A stretch of DNA of 8,361 bases. It comes from Anaerolineales bacterium. GTDB lineage: Bacteria; Chloroflexota; Anaerolineae; Anaerolineales; Villigracilaceae. The notes under the pieces were generated by a model. The model saw only the letters and a list, made by a program, of their open reading frames with translations. It was not told where the DNA came from and searched no databases. Shown here one piece after another: positions 1-6,699 of the stretch. The stretch is from positions 1 through 8,361 of the forward strand of contig JAOZOM010000073.1 in NCBI GenBank assembly GCA_029933275.1. Reading direction: 5' to 3'. The first letter of the stretch is position 1; each line of letters opens with the position of its first letter. The position numbers and the translations under genes are program-made.

Positions 1-1088
1 AAAAGCTGCGCCTTTTCAGGCAAACTTTCTGCAAAAATATATTCACGAGAAGAATGTAAGCCTTCCCCAACTGTTCCCAACCCATCTAAAACGGGGATTC
101 CTAAAGGCGCGACAAAATTGGCATCCGAAGCCCCGCCGGTGCCGCCAGCCTTAAGATTCATCCCGATTTTCTTTGCAATAGTCTGCGCTTTTGCGAAAGT
201 AGCTTCCATCGTCTCATCAAAAGGCATCGGAGGACGGTTAAGTGCGCCATTTATCTCAAGCGATGTTCCTTCTAAAACGGGAGATAAGGCTTGTATTGCG
301 CTATTAATGCGTTCATATTCTCGGGATTGCAAAAGACGCAAATCTACCTCTACCTCAGCAAACTCGGGGACAACATTACTCGTTGTCCCGCCACGAATTG
401 TCCCCACATTTAAGGTGGTCTCTTTCTCGTAATCAGTCAGTTTCTGGATAGCCAAAACCTGATGAGCCATTTCCTCAATTGCATTCCGCCCATCTGCGTG
501 TGCGCCGCCAGCATGAGCCGCTCGTCCATGCGCTCGGATATTAAAAGTCCCCACGCCTTTGCGCCATGTTTTCAACGAACCATCCAATAATGCCGGCTCG
601 CAAACCAAAACTAATTTTGCTTGCGCCGCTAGTTTCTCAATTAATCCCCGCGAAGTTGCACTGCCCGTCTCTTCATCTGATGTAAAAAGGATACTTACCG
701 GACAATTTGGCATTTGATTCTTCTCAAGCAAAAGAGAAAGTGCCATGAGCGCAATAACCAAACCACCTTTCATATCCAGTACGCCTGGACCAAAAATCTT
801 ATCGTCTTTTTCGTAAAAAGGCATCGTTTTCAAAGTCCCTAAAGGGAAGACGGTGTCCATATGTCCAAGTATTAGGATGCCTTTCTCCCCCAGATTGGAT
901 TCCCCCCATTGAGCAACGATATGATTCCCTGCGTTTTTTTGCGGATGATGAAACAGCTTCGCTCCCAGATTTAGGCTTGCTTCCGTTAAAACAGCCCCGA
1001 CGCGATCCACAGCTTTTTTGTCGTTTGTTGGCGATTCTGTTTCTACAAGTTGCTTGAGTAATGCAACCATTTCAGCTTTCTTTATCAT
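1..1088 (-). CDS. M20-family metallopeptidase, glutamate carboxypeptidase (CPG2)-like, 3' end cut by window edge
   Basis: An open frame runs on the minus strand from ATG at 1088 to the window edge, giving 362 codons without a stop. The product fits a di-zinc M20 exopeptidase of the carboxypeptidase G2/ArgE-DapE type, which cleaves C-terminal glutamate or related acyl-amino acids. Visible motifs: GHMDTV (H76 and D78), VLDMKGG (D105, bridging metal ligand), SDEETGS (E139 catalytic base, E140 ligand), CEPA (E164 ligand), a lid/dimerisation domain from about residue 175 to 285 with AAHAGG (H192), and GEGLHSSREY near the end (H344, last metal ligand). All expected catalytic residues are present, so only a short C-terminal tail is missing. 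No signal peptide is visible, so it is probably cytoplasmic, unlike secreted CPG2. The start is supported by GAGGA four bases upstream; a second ATG at codon 7 is possible. It points away from the other genes. The substrate cannot be fixed from sequence. Confidence 0.9.
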   Translation of the reverse strand, partial: MIKKAEMVALLKQLVETESPTNDKKAVDRVGAVLTEASLNLGAKLFHHPQKNAGNHIVAQWGESNLGEKGILILGHMDTVFPLGTLKTMPFYEKDDKIFGPGVLDMKGGLVIALMALSLLLEKNQMPNCPVSILFTSDEETGSATSRGLIEKLAAQAKLVLVCEPALLDGSLKTWRKGVGTFNIRAHGRAAHAGGAHADGRNAIEEMAHQVLAIQKLTDYEKETTLNVGTIRGGTTSNVVPEFAEVEVDLRLLQSREYERINSAIQALSPVLEGTSLEINGALNRPPMPFDETMEATFAKAQTIAKKIGMNLKAGGTGGASDANFVAPLGIPVLDGLGTVGEGLHSSREYIFAESLPEKAQL

Positions 1089-1304
1089 ATTTTCCTCGTG
1101 AAGAATAATAGAGGAGCTTTTTCCAACCCGCTCCGATACAAGAGTTGAACATCAAAGAAAAGTAAAAGACGCACCGTCGATAATGGGCGCGCCTTGAACA
1201 CCGAATTGTACCTCTCCCGCGTAGAGAAGACAACTTGCTCCAAAGGATAAAAACCTTTAGAATGAAACCATCTTACTCTGCCCTCAACGCATAATGGATT
1301 GTCT

Positions 1305-1394
1305 ATGATGGATTTACAGGAATTTGGAAAAAGTCTCACCGCTAATCTCGAAAAAGTAATTATTGAAAAAAAAGACGCACTGGATTTGGCTTGA
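1305..1394 (+). pseudogene. Remnant of the N-terminus of a MoxR-type AAA ATPase
   Basis: Two adjacent ATG codons at 1305 open a 29-residue frame. It begins MMDLQEFGKSL and continues NLEKVIIEKKDALDLA before TGA at 1392-1394. This matches the usual beginning of MoxR ATPases (helix, then N-[IL]-EKVI-x-GK-x-x-x-x-LA), which precedes the LLxxGHLLLED-PG-GKT Walker A region. Here the conserved Gly of the VIxGK segment is replaced by Glu, and everything from Walker A on is missing. The frame stops and runs into a different reading frame resembling DUF58. MoxR and DUF58 genes are commonly adjacent, so I read this as what is left of such an operon after a deletion. The match rests on a short segment recognised by eye. 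A chance small ORF is the alternative. Confidence 0.5.
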
Positions 1395-1643
1395 AGTGCA
1401 TAATGAAAGCCCTCTTCCCGTTTCGGCGGGATTGTGCCTTTTGGTGGGCATTAAACGAAAAGAAAAATGCTCTTATCTCGCCCGCGTTTGACTTACTCGA
1501 TAGTGGTATTATTGGACGCGGAATCATTCGGTAGCGCAGAGGGCAGTCTTGCTCTTGAAGAAAGTTTGCAAAGAATTAATATACCCCTCTGTCGCGTAGT
1601 TTGTGACGATGGTTTGGAGCAGGCACTTTCTAATTGTAGGTAA
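1390..1643 (+). pseudogene. Fragmented DUF58-family protein remnant (two pieces in different frames)
   Basis: Two pieces are seen. From 1390 one frame reads LEVHNESPLPVSAG, which resembles the 'VENRSPLP' strand typical of the N-terminal part of DUF58 proteins; this frame ends at TGA around 1490. In another frame, from ATG 1467 to TAA 1641-1643, 58 codons read in part LTYSIVVLLDAESFGS and INIPLCRVVCDDGLEQAL. This resembles the C-terminal end of DUF58 proteins (a Rossmann-like strand 'VVLLD..SFG', then 'GIP...V..GDDL..AL'). The central half of a roughly 400-residue DUF58 protein, including the DUF58 core, is missing. I see no usable SD before 1467. The piece directly follows a MoxR-like N-terminus, the expected gene order. 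The calls are family-level pattern matches and could be wrong; a functional 58-residue protein is less likely. Confidence 0.48.
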
Positions 1644-1703
1644 AAATATTGGTAATTGCATCAATCTAAGTAAGCATCCATAAATAAGTTCCTGATTTTT
1701 TTT

Positions 1704-1780
1704 ACCACAAAGTCACAAAGAGCACGGAGAAATTCTTTGTGACCACAGAGAAAAACTTTGTGTACTCTGTGGCTTTGTAC
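1704..1780. repeat. Palindromic intergenic repeat of the 'accacaaag...ctttgtg' type
   Basis: The stretch is built from repeated and inverted copies of short words: accacaaag, cacaaag, ctttgtg and ctctgtgg. Perfect inverted arms seen are gtcacaaag (1712-1720) with ctttgtgac (1735-1743), and ccacagag (1743-1750) with ctctgtgg (1765-1772). The outer ends, taccacaaag and ctttgta, also roughly mirror each other. From memory, near-identical 'accacaaagacacaaag' palindromes occur as dispersed non-coding repeats in many unrelated bacterial genomes. The element does not code for protein and its role is unknown; it could be a MITE- or REP-like sequence. It lies between the decayed fragments and the MBL-fold gene. 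Confidence 0.65.
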
Positions 1781-1866
1781 CCTGTAGGGCATATATGGTG
1801 TGCTTTTCGGGAAGTAGTTTTTAGACGGTTACTAAGTGATGGCATTTTTTTAGAGGAGAATCATTC

Positions 1867-2772
1867 ATGACGCGCGTTGTTCATACTTTAGATTTGAATT
1901 TTCTTAACAGACAAGAAGCGATTGCCGCGTATCTTATCCCTCATTCGGAAGGGGCGGTTCTTGTCGAATCGGGACCAGGCTCTACTATTGAGGCATTAAA
2001 AGCAGGTTTAGCGGAGCATGGTTTGACTGTAGACGATCTCACCCATGTTTTCTTGAGTCATATTCATCTTGACCACGCGGGCGCGGCAGGTTGGTTAGCG
2101 CAACAAGGTGTTAAGGTTTGCGTGCATCCCGTTGGTGCGCCGCATATGCTTAATCCTGAGAAGTTGATTGCGAGTGCAACGCGAATTTATCAAGATAAAA
2201 TGGATTTTCTCTGGGGAAAATTTCTCGCTGTGCCGAAAGAGCAATTAATTGTTGTCGAAGATGGGCAAAAAATCACGGTTGGCGATCTTACGCTGACCTC
2301 CATCCATACTCCGGGACATGCTGAGCATCATATATCTTGGGGCATTGAAAATGATATTGTCTTTACCGGTGATATTGGCGGTGTGCGGATACCGGGTTAC
2401 GATTATGTTCGCTTGCCGCTTGTGCCGCCGGAATTGCATCTCGAAAAATGGCACGCTAGTCTTGAAAAATTACTTACTCTGCATTTCAAGCGCGTTGCTC
2501 CGACCCATTTTGGGATTTTTGATGATGCCGAAAAGCACCTCCATGCGGCGATGCTTGCCGTTGACGAGACCTCCGCTTGGTTGGATGAAGTAATGCCCGC
2601 CGATCCGACTATTGAGGAGTTAGGGGAGAAAGTTGTCGTGTGGATGTTCGAGCAAGCGCGGGCAAAGGGCGTGAACGAGGAGACGCTTCAAGTGTATGAG
2701 ATCGCGAATCCGCTCCACATGTCCGCTACAGGATTATCCCGTTATTGGAGGAAATTCAGGCAACCAAAATAG
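1867..2772 (+). CDS. MBL-fold metallo-hydrolase
   Basis: This 301-residue protein is of the metallo-beta-lactamase superfamily, in the general hydrolase/glyoxalase II-like branch. The metal-binding set is complete: HIHLDH at residues 65-70 (H65, H67, D69, H70), H151 in TPGHAEHH, D169 in FTGDI, and H214 in PTHFG. A binuclear zinc or iron centre is therefore expected. The fold occupies about residues 1-220. Residues 225-301 form a helical C-terminal extension with an aromatic and basic end (SRYWRKF), seen in some uncharacterised MBL proteins and possibly involved in substrate binding or dimerisation. No signal peptide or membrane segment is present, so it is likely cytoplasmic. The start is supported by AGGAG eight bases upstream. 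A palindromic repeat lies upstream and a hairpin downstream, so it may be transcribed alone. A thioester or other ester substrate is possible but cannot be chosen from sequence; it is not expected to be a true antibiotic beta-lactamase. Confidence 0.9.
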   Translation: MTRVVHTLDLNFLNRQEAIAAYLIPHSEGAVLVESGPGSTIEALKAGLAEHGLTVDDLTHVFLSHIHLDHAGAAGWLAQQGVKVCVHPVGAPHMLNPEKLIASATRIYQDKMDFLWGKFLAVPKEQLIVVEDGQKITVGDLTLTSIHTPGHAEHHISWGIENDIVFTGDIGGVRIPGYDYVRLPLVPPELHLEKWHASLEKLLTLHFKRVAPTHFGIFDDAEKHLHAAMLAVDETSAWLDEVMPADPTIEELGEKVVVWMFEQARAKGVNEETLQVYEIANPLHMSATGLSRYWRKFRQPK

Positions 2773-2784
2773 TGTTTTAACCTG

Positions 2785-2827
2785 ATTGGTATTTCCCCTC
2801 TCTCTATGAAGGTAGTGAAATACCAAT
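2785..2827 (+). terminator. Hairpin after the MBL-fold gene (possible terminator, no U-tract)
   Basis: An 11-bp perfect inverted repeat, attggtatttc (2785-2795) and gaaataccaat (2817-2827), with a pyrimidine-rich 21-nt loop, starts 12 bases after the MBL-fold stop codon. No run of T follows directly; a loose ATTTTATT lies about 6 bases on. It could be a weak terminator, a processing site or an mRNA 3'-end stabiliser. Confidence 0.45.
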
Positions 2828-2844
2828 GCGGATATTTTATTCAT

Positions 2845-2871
2845 GCCTCTCGACTGCGTAGCGCTCGAGGC
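2845..2871 (+). promoter_or_regulatory. Small hairpin in the rocD leader
   Basis: The arms gcctc (2845-2849) and gaggc (2867-2871), extended by GA/TC and an inner GCG/CGC stem with a TAG loop, can form an imperfect hairpin with small bulges. It ends about 10 bases before the rocD SD (GAGGTG, 2881-2886) and does not cover it. It might shield the 5' end or be part of the upstream gene's 3' region. No known riboswitch is recognised. Confidence 0.3.
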
Positions 2872-2890
2872 TTCAATCAAGAGGTGAAAA

Positions 2891-4093
2891 ATGAAAACGC
2901 AAGATTTTGTACAATTGGAAGAAAAATACGGGGCGCATAATTATCATCCTTTGGATGTGGTGATTGAAAAAGGGGAAGGTGTTTGGGTATACGATGTGGA
3001 GGGGAAGAAATATCTCGATTGTTTGAGTGCGTATTCTGCTATAAATCAAGGGCATGTTCACCCGAAAATTTTGGCAGCTTTGCAAGAGCAGGCGGCAAAG
3101 TTGACCTTGACCTCGCGCGCATTCCGCAATAACCAACTCCCTTTGCTTTATCAGGAATTGGCAGAAATTACCGGCTACGAAATGTCCTTGCCGATGAATA
3201 GCGGCGCAGAGGCGGTTGAGACCGCGATTAAATTGGCGCGAAAATGGGCTTATCGAGTTAAGGGCGTGAAACGGCATAATGCCGAAATTATCGTTGCGGA
3301 TGGAAATTTTCACGGGCGCACGATTACTATCATTTCTTTCTCCAGCGAGAAATTCTATAAAGATGATTTTGGTCCTCTCACGCCTGGTTTTATCTCGGTC
3401 AAATATGGCGATGCAGAGGCAATTGACAAGGCGATTACGCCAAATACCGCCGCGGTGATGCTGGAGCCGATTCAAGGTGAAGCGGGCGTGATTATCCCTC
3501 CCAAAGGCTATCTCGCTCGCGTAGCGGAGATTTGCAAAGAGAATAATGTGCTTTTTGTTGCCGATGAGATTCAAACGGGATTAGGGCGTACGGGAAAACT
3601 CTTTGCTTCTCAGCATGAGAATGTTCGTCCTGATATGACGATTGTCGGGAAGGCTCTTTCGGGCGGATTTTATCCCGTCTCCGCTGTTTTGGCGGATGAG
3701 CCGGTGATGGGCTTATTCCAGCCCGGCGAGCATGGCTCAACCTTCGGCGGAAATCCGCTAGGGGCGGCGGTGGCGCGTGCCGCGTTGAAAGTGCTAATCG
3801 AAGAGAATCTCGCCGAAAATGCGGATAAACTCGGCACTTATTTCATGGAGCAATTGGCTGAAATTCCCAGCCTGCATGTTAAAGAAGTACGCGGCAAAGG
3901 GTTGCTGATTGGCGTAGAGTTAAAACCAGAAGCGAAAGGTGCGCGGCGTTTTTGCGAAGCATTACAAGATCGTGGTATTTTAGCGAAAGAGACGCATGAG
4001 CATATTATCCGCTTTGCGCCGCCCTTGGTGATTACCAAAGAGATTATTGATGAGGCATTGCCCAAAATTCGAGAAGTGCTGAATATGGCGTAG
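2891..4093 (+). CDS. rocD: Ornithine aminotransferase (ornithine--oxo-acid transaminase)
   Basis: A PLP-dependent class III aminotransferase of 400 residues, the usual length for bacterial RocD. It transfers the delta-amino group of ornithine to 2-oxoglutarate, giving glutamate-5-semialdehyde and glutamate, in arginine/ornithine catabolism or proline linkage. Evidence: the N-terminal YGAHNYHP at 13-20 is the ornithine aminotransferase signature, with Y18 matching human OAT Y55, which reads ornithine and separates this group from GABA and acetylornithine aminotransferases. SAYSAINQGH follows at about 46-55. Cofactor motifs are NSGAEA (103-108), DGNFHGRT (138-144), ADEIQTGLGRTG (D225 contacts the pyridine nitrogen), Schiff-base lysine K254 in VGKALSGG, and STFGGNP (283-289, phosphate contact). 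HIIRFAPPL carries the carboxylate-binding R374. SD GAGGTG lies four bases before the ATG. No arginase, ornithine carbamoyltransferase or P5C dehydrogenase lies next to it, so the pathway partners must be elsewhere. A terminator-like hairpin follows. The call is close to certain. Confidence 0.96.
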   Translation: MKTQDFVQLEEKYGAHNYHPLDVVIEKGEGVWVYDVEGKKYLDCLSAYSAINQGHVHPKILAALQEQAAKLTLTSRAFRNNQLPLLYQELAEITGYEMSLPMNSGAEAVETAIKLARKWAYRVKGVKRHNAEIIVADGNFHGRTITIISFSSEKFYKDDFGPLTPGFISVKYGDAEAIDKAITPNTAAVMLEPIQGEAGVIIPPKGYLARVAEICKENNVLFVADEIQTGLGRTGKLFASQHENVRPDMTIVGKALSGGFYPVSAVLADEPVMGLFQPGEHGSTFGGNPLGAAVARAALKVLIEENLAENADKLGTYFMEQLAEIPSLHVKEVRGKGLLIGVELKPEAKGARRFCEALQDRGILAKETHEHIIRFAPPLVITKEIIDEALPKIREVLNMA

Positions 4094-4110
4094 TGCGAAA
4101 CTTATAAGCT

Positions 4111-4163
4111 ATCTGCAGATTTCGCAGAAAAAATAAAAAATTAAGTAATCTGCGGATTTTTTT
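4111..4163 (+). terminator. Rho-independent terminator after rocD
   Basis: Arms atctgcagatt (4111-4121) and aatctgcggat (4147-4157) pair over 11 bp with one G-U wobble around a 25-nt A-rich loop. Seven T (4157-4163) follow the stem. It starts 17 bases after the rocD stop codon. The first arm contains the 10-bp palindrome ATCTGCAGAT. The words used (atctgc, gatttcgcaga) recur after pyk, suggesting a repeat-derived terminator. Confidence 0.65.
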
Positions 4164-4284
4164 GAAAAATGTTGTAGCGTGTCGCGTTTTTATCGGAGTT
4201 TGTTTTGGGTGAGAGAATTTTTTTAAATGGAAGCAAGCCTAAAACACGCGCGACGCGGCTCTTCATCCTAGATAAGGAGAAAAT

Positions 4285-5361
4285 ATGAATATCGGCATTC
4301 CCAAAGAAAGACGACCCAACGAGTATCGGGTCGGGTTATCTCCAGCAGGTGTTCGGATGCTTTGTCAGCACGGGCATACTTGCTTTGTAGAGAACGAAGC
4401 GGGTAAGGGGGCGGGCTTTAGCAATCTGGAATATGAGCAGGCGGGCGCGAGAATTGTCTTTTCGCCCGAAGAGGTTTTCGGTCGGGCAGATTTGCTTTTA
4501 AAAATGGCGCGTCCGATGAAAGAAGAGATCGAGTGGTTGCGTCCGGACGCGGCTTTTGCGGCGTTTTTGCATCTCGCCTCGGCTCGGCAAGATAAACTGG
4601 AGCTTTTGGTTAAGAACAATATCACCGCTATCGCGTATGAGCAAATCCAAGAAGCTGATGGAACGCGTCCGGTTTTGCGTCCCTTGAGCCAGATTGGCGG
4701 GACGATGGCCGCACAGACGGCAGCTCGGCTTTTACAGAATAAATGGGGTGGACGCGGCATTTTGCTGGGGATGATTCCCGGCGTTCCGCCTGCGGAGGTT
4801 GCCATCTTGGGTGGCGGTGTGGTCGGCACTTATGCGGCTCGCGCTTTTCGCGGCTTGGGAGCGCACGTGACCGTACTTGATAACGATATGGACGCTTTGC
4901 AGCACATCTCCGAAAATCTTTGCGGTGTGGTAACGATGCTTTCGACTCCGCATAATATCGCCCGCGTAACTGCCTACGCGGATGTTGCGATTGGTGCGGT
5001 ACTTGTCCCTGGCGAGCGTAGCCCGATTTTGGTAACGCGCGAGATGGTACGCACGATGAAACCGCGCTCTGTGATTTTGGATGTGAGCATTGATCAGGGT
5101 GGTTGTTTTGAAACATCCCGCCCGACAACGCACGATAATCCCGTGTATATCGAAGAAGAAGTAACGCATTATTGCGTCCCGAATTTATCGGGTGTGGTAG
5201 CGAGAACGGCAACCTATGCTTTTGTAAATGCGGCGACGCCCTATATTTTGGAATTAGCCAACAGGGGGATTCAAGATGCGATTGAAAATGTCCCCGCAAT
5301 AAAAATGGCTACTAGTGCACATAGCGGGATGGTACAACATTTTGCTGAGGGGAAGAGGTAG
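4285..5361 (+). CDS. ald: Alanine dehydrogenase (NAD-dependent)
   Basis: This 358-residue protein is of the AlaDH/PNT family. It interconverts L-alanine and NAD with pyruvate, ammonia and NADH, and is cytoplasmic, usually a hexamer. The N-terminal catalytic domain begins MNIGIPKER and contains EYRVGLSP with substrate-binding R15, LLKMARP with K73, and FLHLAS with catalytic H96. The Rossmann domain has GGGVVG at 176-181 followed by VLDND, where D199 should hold the NAD adenosine ribose and mark NAD rather than NADP use. LDVSIDQGG carries catalytic D270. The family segment PNLSGVVARTAT is at 299-310. The C-terminus is about 12 residues shorter than typical 370-residue AlaDHs and lacks the usual final 'G.vTy..VA' helix, but all active-site residues are present. 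SD AAGGAG stands five bases before the ATG. It is followed after 6 nt by a CoA-transferase gene, implying co-transcription. A transhydrogenase alpha subunit is excluded by length and residues. Confidence 0.94.
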   Translation: MNIGIPKERRPNEYRVGLSPAGVRMLCQHGHTCFVENEAGKGAGFSNLEYEQAGARIVFSPEEVFGRADLLLKMARPMKEEIEWLRPDAAFAAFLHLASARQDKLELLVKNNITAIAYEQIQEADGTRPVLRPLSQIGGTMAAQTAARLLQNKWGGRGILLGMIPGVPPAEVAILGGGVVGTYAARAFRGLGAHVTVLDNDMDALQHISENLCGVVTMLSTPHNIARVTAYADVAIGAVLVPGERSPILVTREMVRTMKPRSVILDVSIDQGGCFETSRPTTHDNPVYIEEEVTHYCVPNLSGVVARTATYAFVNAATPYILELANRGIQDAIENVPAIKMATSAHSGMVQHFAEGKR

Positions 5362-5367
5362 CCTATT

Positions 5368-6678
5368 ATGGATTGGAAAACGCGTTATAAAGATCGAATT
5401 GTCAGCGCAGAAGAAGCGGTTGAAGTGATTGAATCTGGAAATCGTATTTTTTTGACGGGGAATGTCTCTGTTCCCTATAAGTTACTCAATGCTTTGGTGG
5501 AAAAAGCCCCCGCACTGAAAGATGTGGAAATCACCCAAGCCCTTACAGTTGGCGCACCCGCGTATGTTGGACCTGAGATGGAAGGGCATCTACGCGTCAA
5601 CACGATGTTTATTAGTGGAAATATCCGCGAAGCTGTCCAAAGCGGACGAGCGGACTTTACCCCAGTCTTGCTCTCGGAATTTCCGCTACTCTTTAAAGAG
5701 GGACACCTTCCCTTAGATGCCGCGCTGATTCACGTCTCGCTTCCCGATGAGCATGGTTTTTGCAGTCTTGGCGTAGAAGTTGGTCTCACTAAAACGGCAG
5801 CAGAATCGGCAAAAATCATCATCGCAGAAGTGAACGACCAAATGCCGCGTACTTTGGGCGATGCCTTCATCCATGTTAGCCGATTAAATTATATAGTGCC
5901 AGTAAATTATCCCATTGCAGAGATGGCAATGAGCGATGGAAAGCCTTCTCCCGCGATAGAAAAAATGGCAGCTTATATTGCCGAGTTGATTCCGAACGGC
6001 GCAACGATGCAAATGGGGATTGGTGCGGTTCCTGATGCGGTGTTGAAATATCTTTACGATAAAAAGGATTTGGGCGTTCATACCGAGTTGTTTTCGGATG
6101 GCGTGATTGATTTGGTTGAAGCCGGTGTTTTAACCAATGCTGCGAAAACGCTCCATCAGGGCAAAATTTTGGCGGGATTCATTCTCGGCTCAAAGCGTCT
6201 TTACAATTGGGTGGATGATAATCCGATGATTGAAATGCGTCGCACGGAGTATGTGAATGATCCCTTCGTGATTGCACAGAATGAGAAAATGGTCGCCATC
6301 AATTCGGCGATAGAAGTGGATTTAACGGGGCAAGTTTGTGCCGATAGTATTGGTCCGAAACTCTACAGTGGCGTGGGCGGACAACTCGATTTTATTTACG
6401 GCGCATCCCGCTCGAAGGGCGGCGTGCCGATCATTGCCCTGCCCAGTGATACGACCACGCGTAGCGGGAAACGCTTTACACGTATTGTGGGCATGTTGAA
6501 GCGGGGAGCCGGTGTAGTTACAACGAGAAACCACGTTCGCTATGTGGTCACGGAATTTGGTGTAGCGGACTTATATGGTAAAACCATCCGCGAACGCGCT
6601 CAAGCCCTGATTGGCATCGCACATCCCGATTTTCGGGCGGATTTGAAGAAGCAGGCGCGAGAGTTGAATTATTTTTAA
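5368..6678 (+). CDS. Acetyl-CoA hydrolase/4-hydroxybutyrate CoA-transferase family protein
   Basis: This 436-residue protein matches in length and layout the family I CoA-transferases of the acetyl-CoA hydrolase/4-hydroxybutyrate CoA-transferase group. These swap CoA between an acyl-CoA and acetate through a glutamyl-CoA thioester. The N-terminal domain (about 1-190) contains the CoA-binding half. The C-terminal domain has MQMGIGAVPDA at 214-224, GVHTELFSDG at 236-245 with the predicted catalytic glutamate E240 (matching E238 in the Clostridium aminobutyricum enzyme), and GVGGQLDF at 335-342, the glycine-rich oxyanion/CoA loop. The C-terminal VVTEFGVADLYGKTIRER is typical. The catalytic Glu indicates a transferase. 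It is cytoplasmic. The start is 6 nt after the ald stop; its SD-like AGAGG lies inside the end of ald, so translational coupling is likely. Candidate substrates are butyryl-, propionyl-, 4-hydroxybutyryl- or succinyl-CoA with acetate; sequence alone does not choose. The link to ald suggests disposal of products of amino-acid fermentation. Confidence 0.92.
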   Translation: MDWKTRYKDRIVSAEEAVEVIESGNRIFLTGNVSVPYKLLNALVEKAPALKDVEITQALTVGAPAYVGPEMEGHLRVNTMFISGNIREAVQSGRADFTPVLLSEFPLLFKEGHLPLDAALIHVSLPDEHGFCSLGVEVGLTKTAAESAKIIIAEVNDQMPRTLGDAFIHVSRLNYIVPVNYPIAEMAMSDGKPSPAIEKMAAYIAELIPNGATMQMGIGAVPDAVLKYLYDKKDLGVHTELFSDGVIDLVEAGVLTNAAKTLHQGKILAGFILGSKRLYNWVDDNPMIEMRRTEYVNDPFVIAQNEKMVAINSAIEVDLTGQVCADSIGPKLYSGVGGQLDFIYGASRSKGGVPIIALPSDTTTRSGKRFTRIVGMLKRGAGVVTTRNHVRYVVTEFGVADLYGKTIRERAQALIGIAHPDFRADLKKQARELNYF

Positions 6679-6699
6679 CCCTCTCTGCCCTGAAGGGAA

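Larger units (their letters stand above)
1089..1866. other. Gene-free stretch holding decayed coding fragments and a palindromic repeat
   Basis: No intact gene is supported here. Positions 1089-1304 show no recognisable protein in any frame; the 84-codon minus-strand frame at 1085-1339 overlaps the start of the M20 gene and has no familiar motif. Positions 1305-1643 hold the MoxR- and DUF58-like remnants. Positions 1644-1703 are AT-rich spacer, and 1704-1780 is a palindromic repeat. The remaining part up to 1866 must contain the leader of the MBL-fold gene, whose SD (AGAGGAG at 1852-1858) is clear, but I cannot point to a convincing -35/-10 pair. Confidence 0.7.

Noticed and set aside
118..432. 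104-codon plus-strand frame inside the M20 gene region
   Set aside because: It is antisense to a minus-strand frame with a complete set of M20 metal ligands, and has no recognisable motif or SD.
1085..1339. 84-codon minus-strand frame upstream of the M20 gene
   Set aside because: It overlaps the M20 start, lacks family motifs and lies over the MoxR-like remnant on the other strand; treated as chance.
1867..2772. Antibiotic beta-lactamase
   Set aside because: The MBL metal motif is general to the superfamily; there is no signal peptide, and the C-terminal helical extension fits a housekeeping hydrolase.
2873..3574. 233-codon minus-strand frame within rocD
   Set aside because: Shadow of rocD, which has all class III aminotransferase motifs on the plus strand.
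4229..4243. 15-base word ggaagcaagcctaaa also present in the M20 gene (complement of 970-984)
   Set aside because: A single 15-base match in a window this size is only mildly unlikely by chance, and neither copy is flanked by further similarity.
4227..4271. Possible 14-residue leader peptide (MEASLKHARRGSSS) before ald
   Set aside because: No clear SD, no run of alanine or other regulatory codons, and no attenuator-like pair of hairpins; likely chance.
4164..4284. Riboswitch in the ald leader (glycine riboswitch considered)
   Set aside because: The leader has a GGGTGAGAG-like word but not the rest of the glycine aptamer consensus, and only a weak long-range inverted repeat (gtgtcgcg / cgcgacgc).
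4628..5299. Long minus-strand frames within ald (also 4365-4829 and 4732-5169)
   Set aside because: Antisense shadows of alanine dehydrogenase; composition is low-complexity, rich in Arg, Ser and Pro, with no domain.
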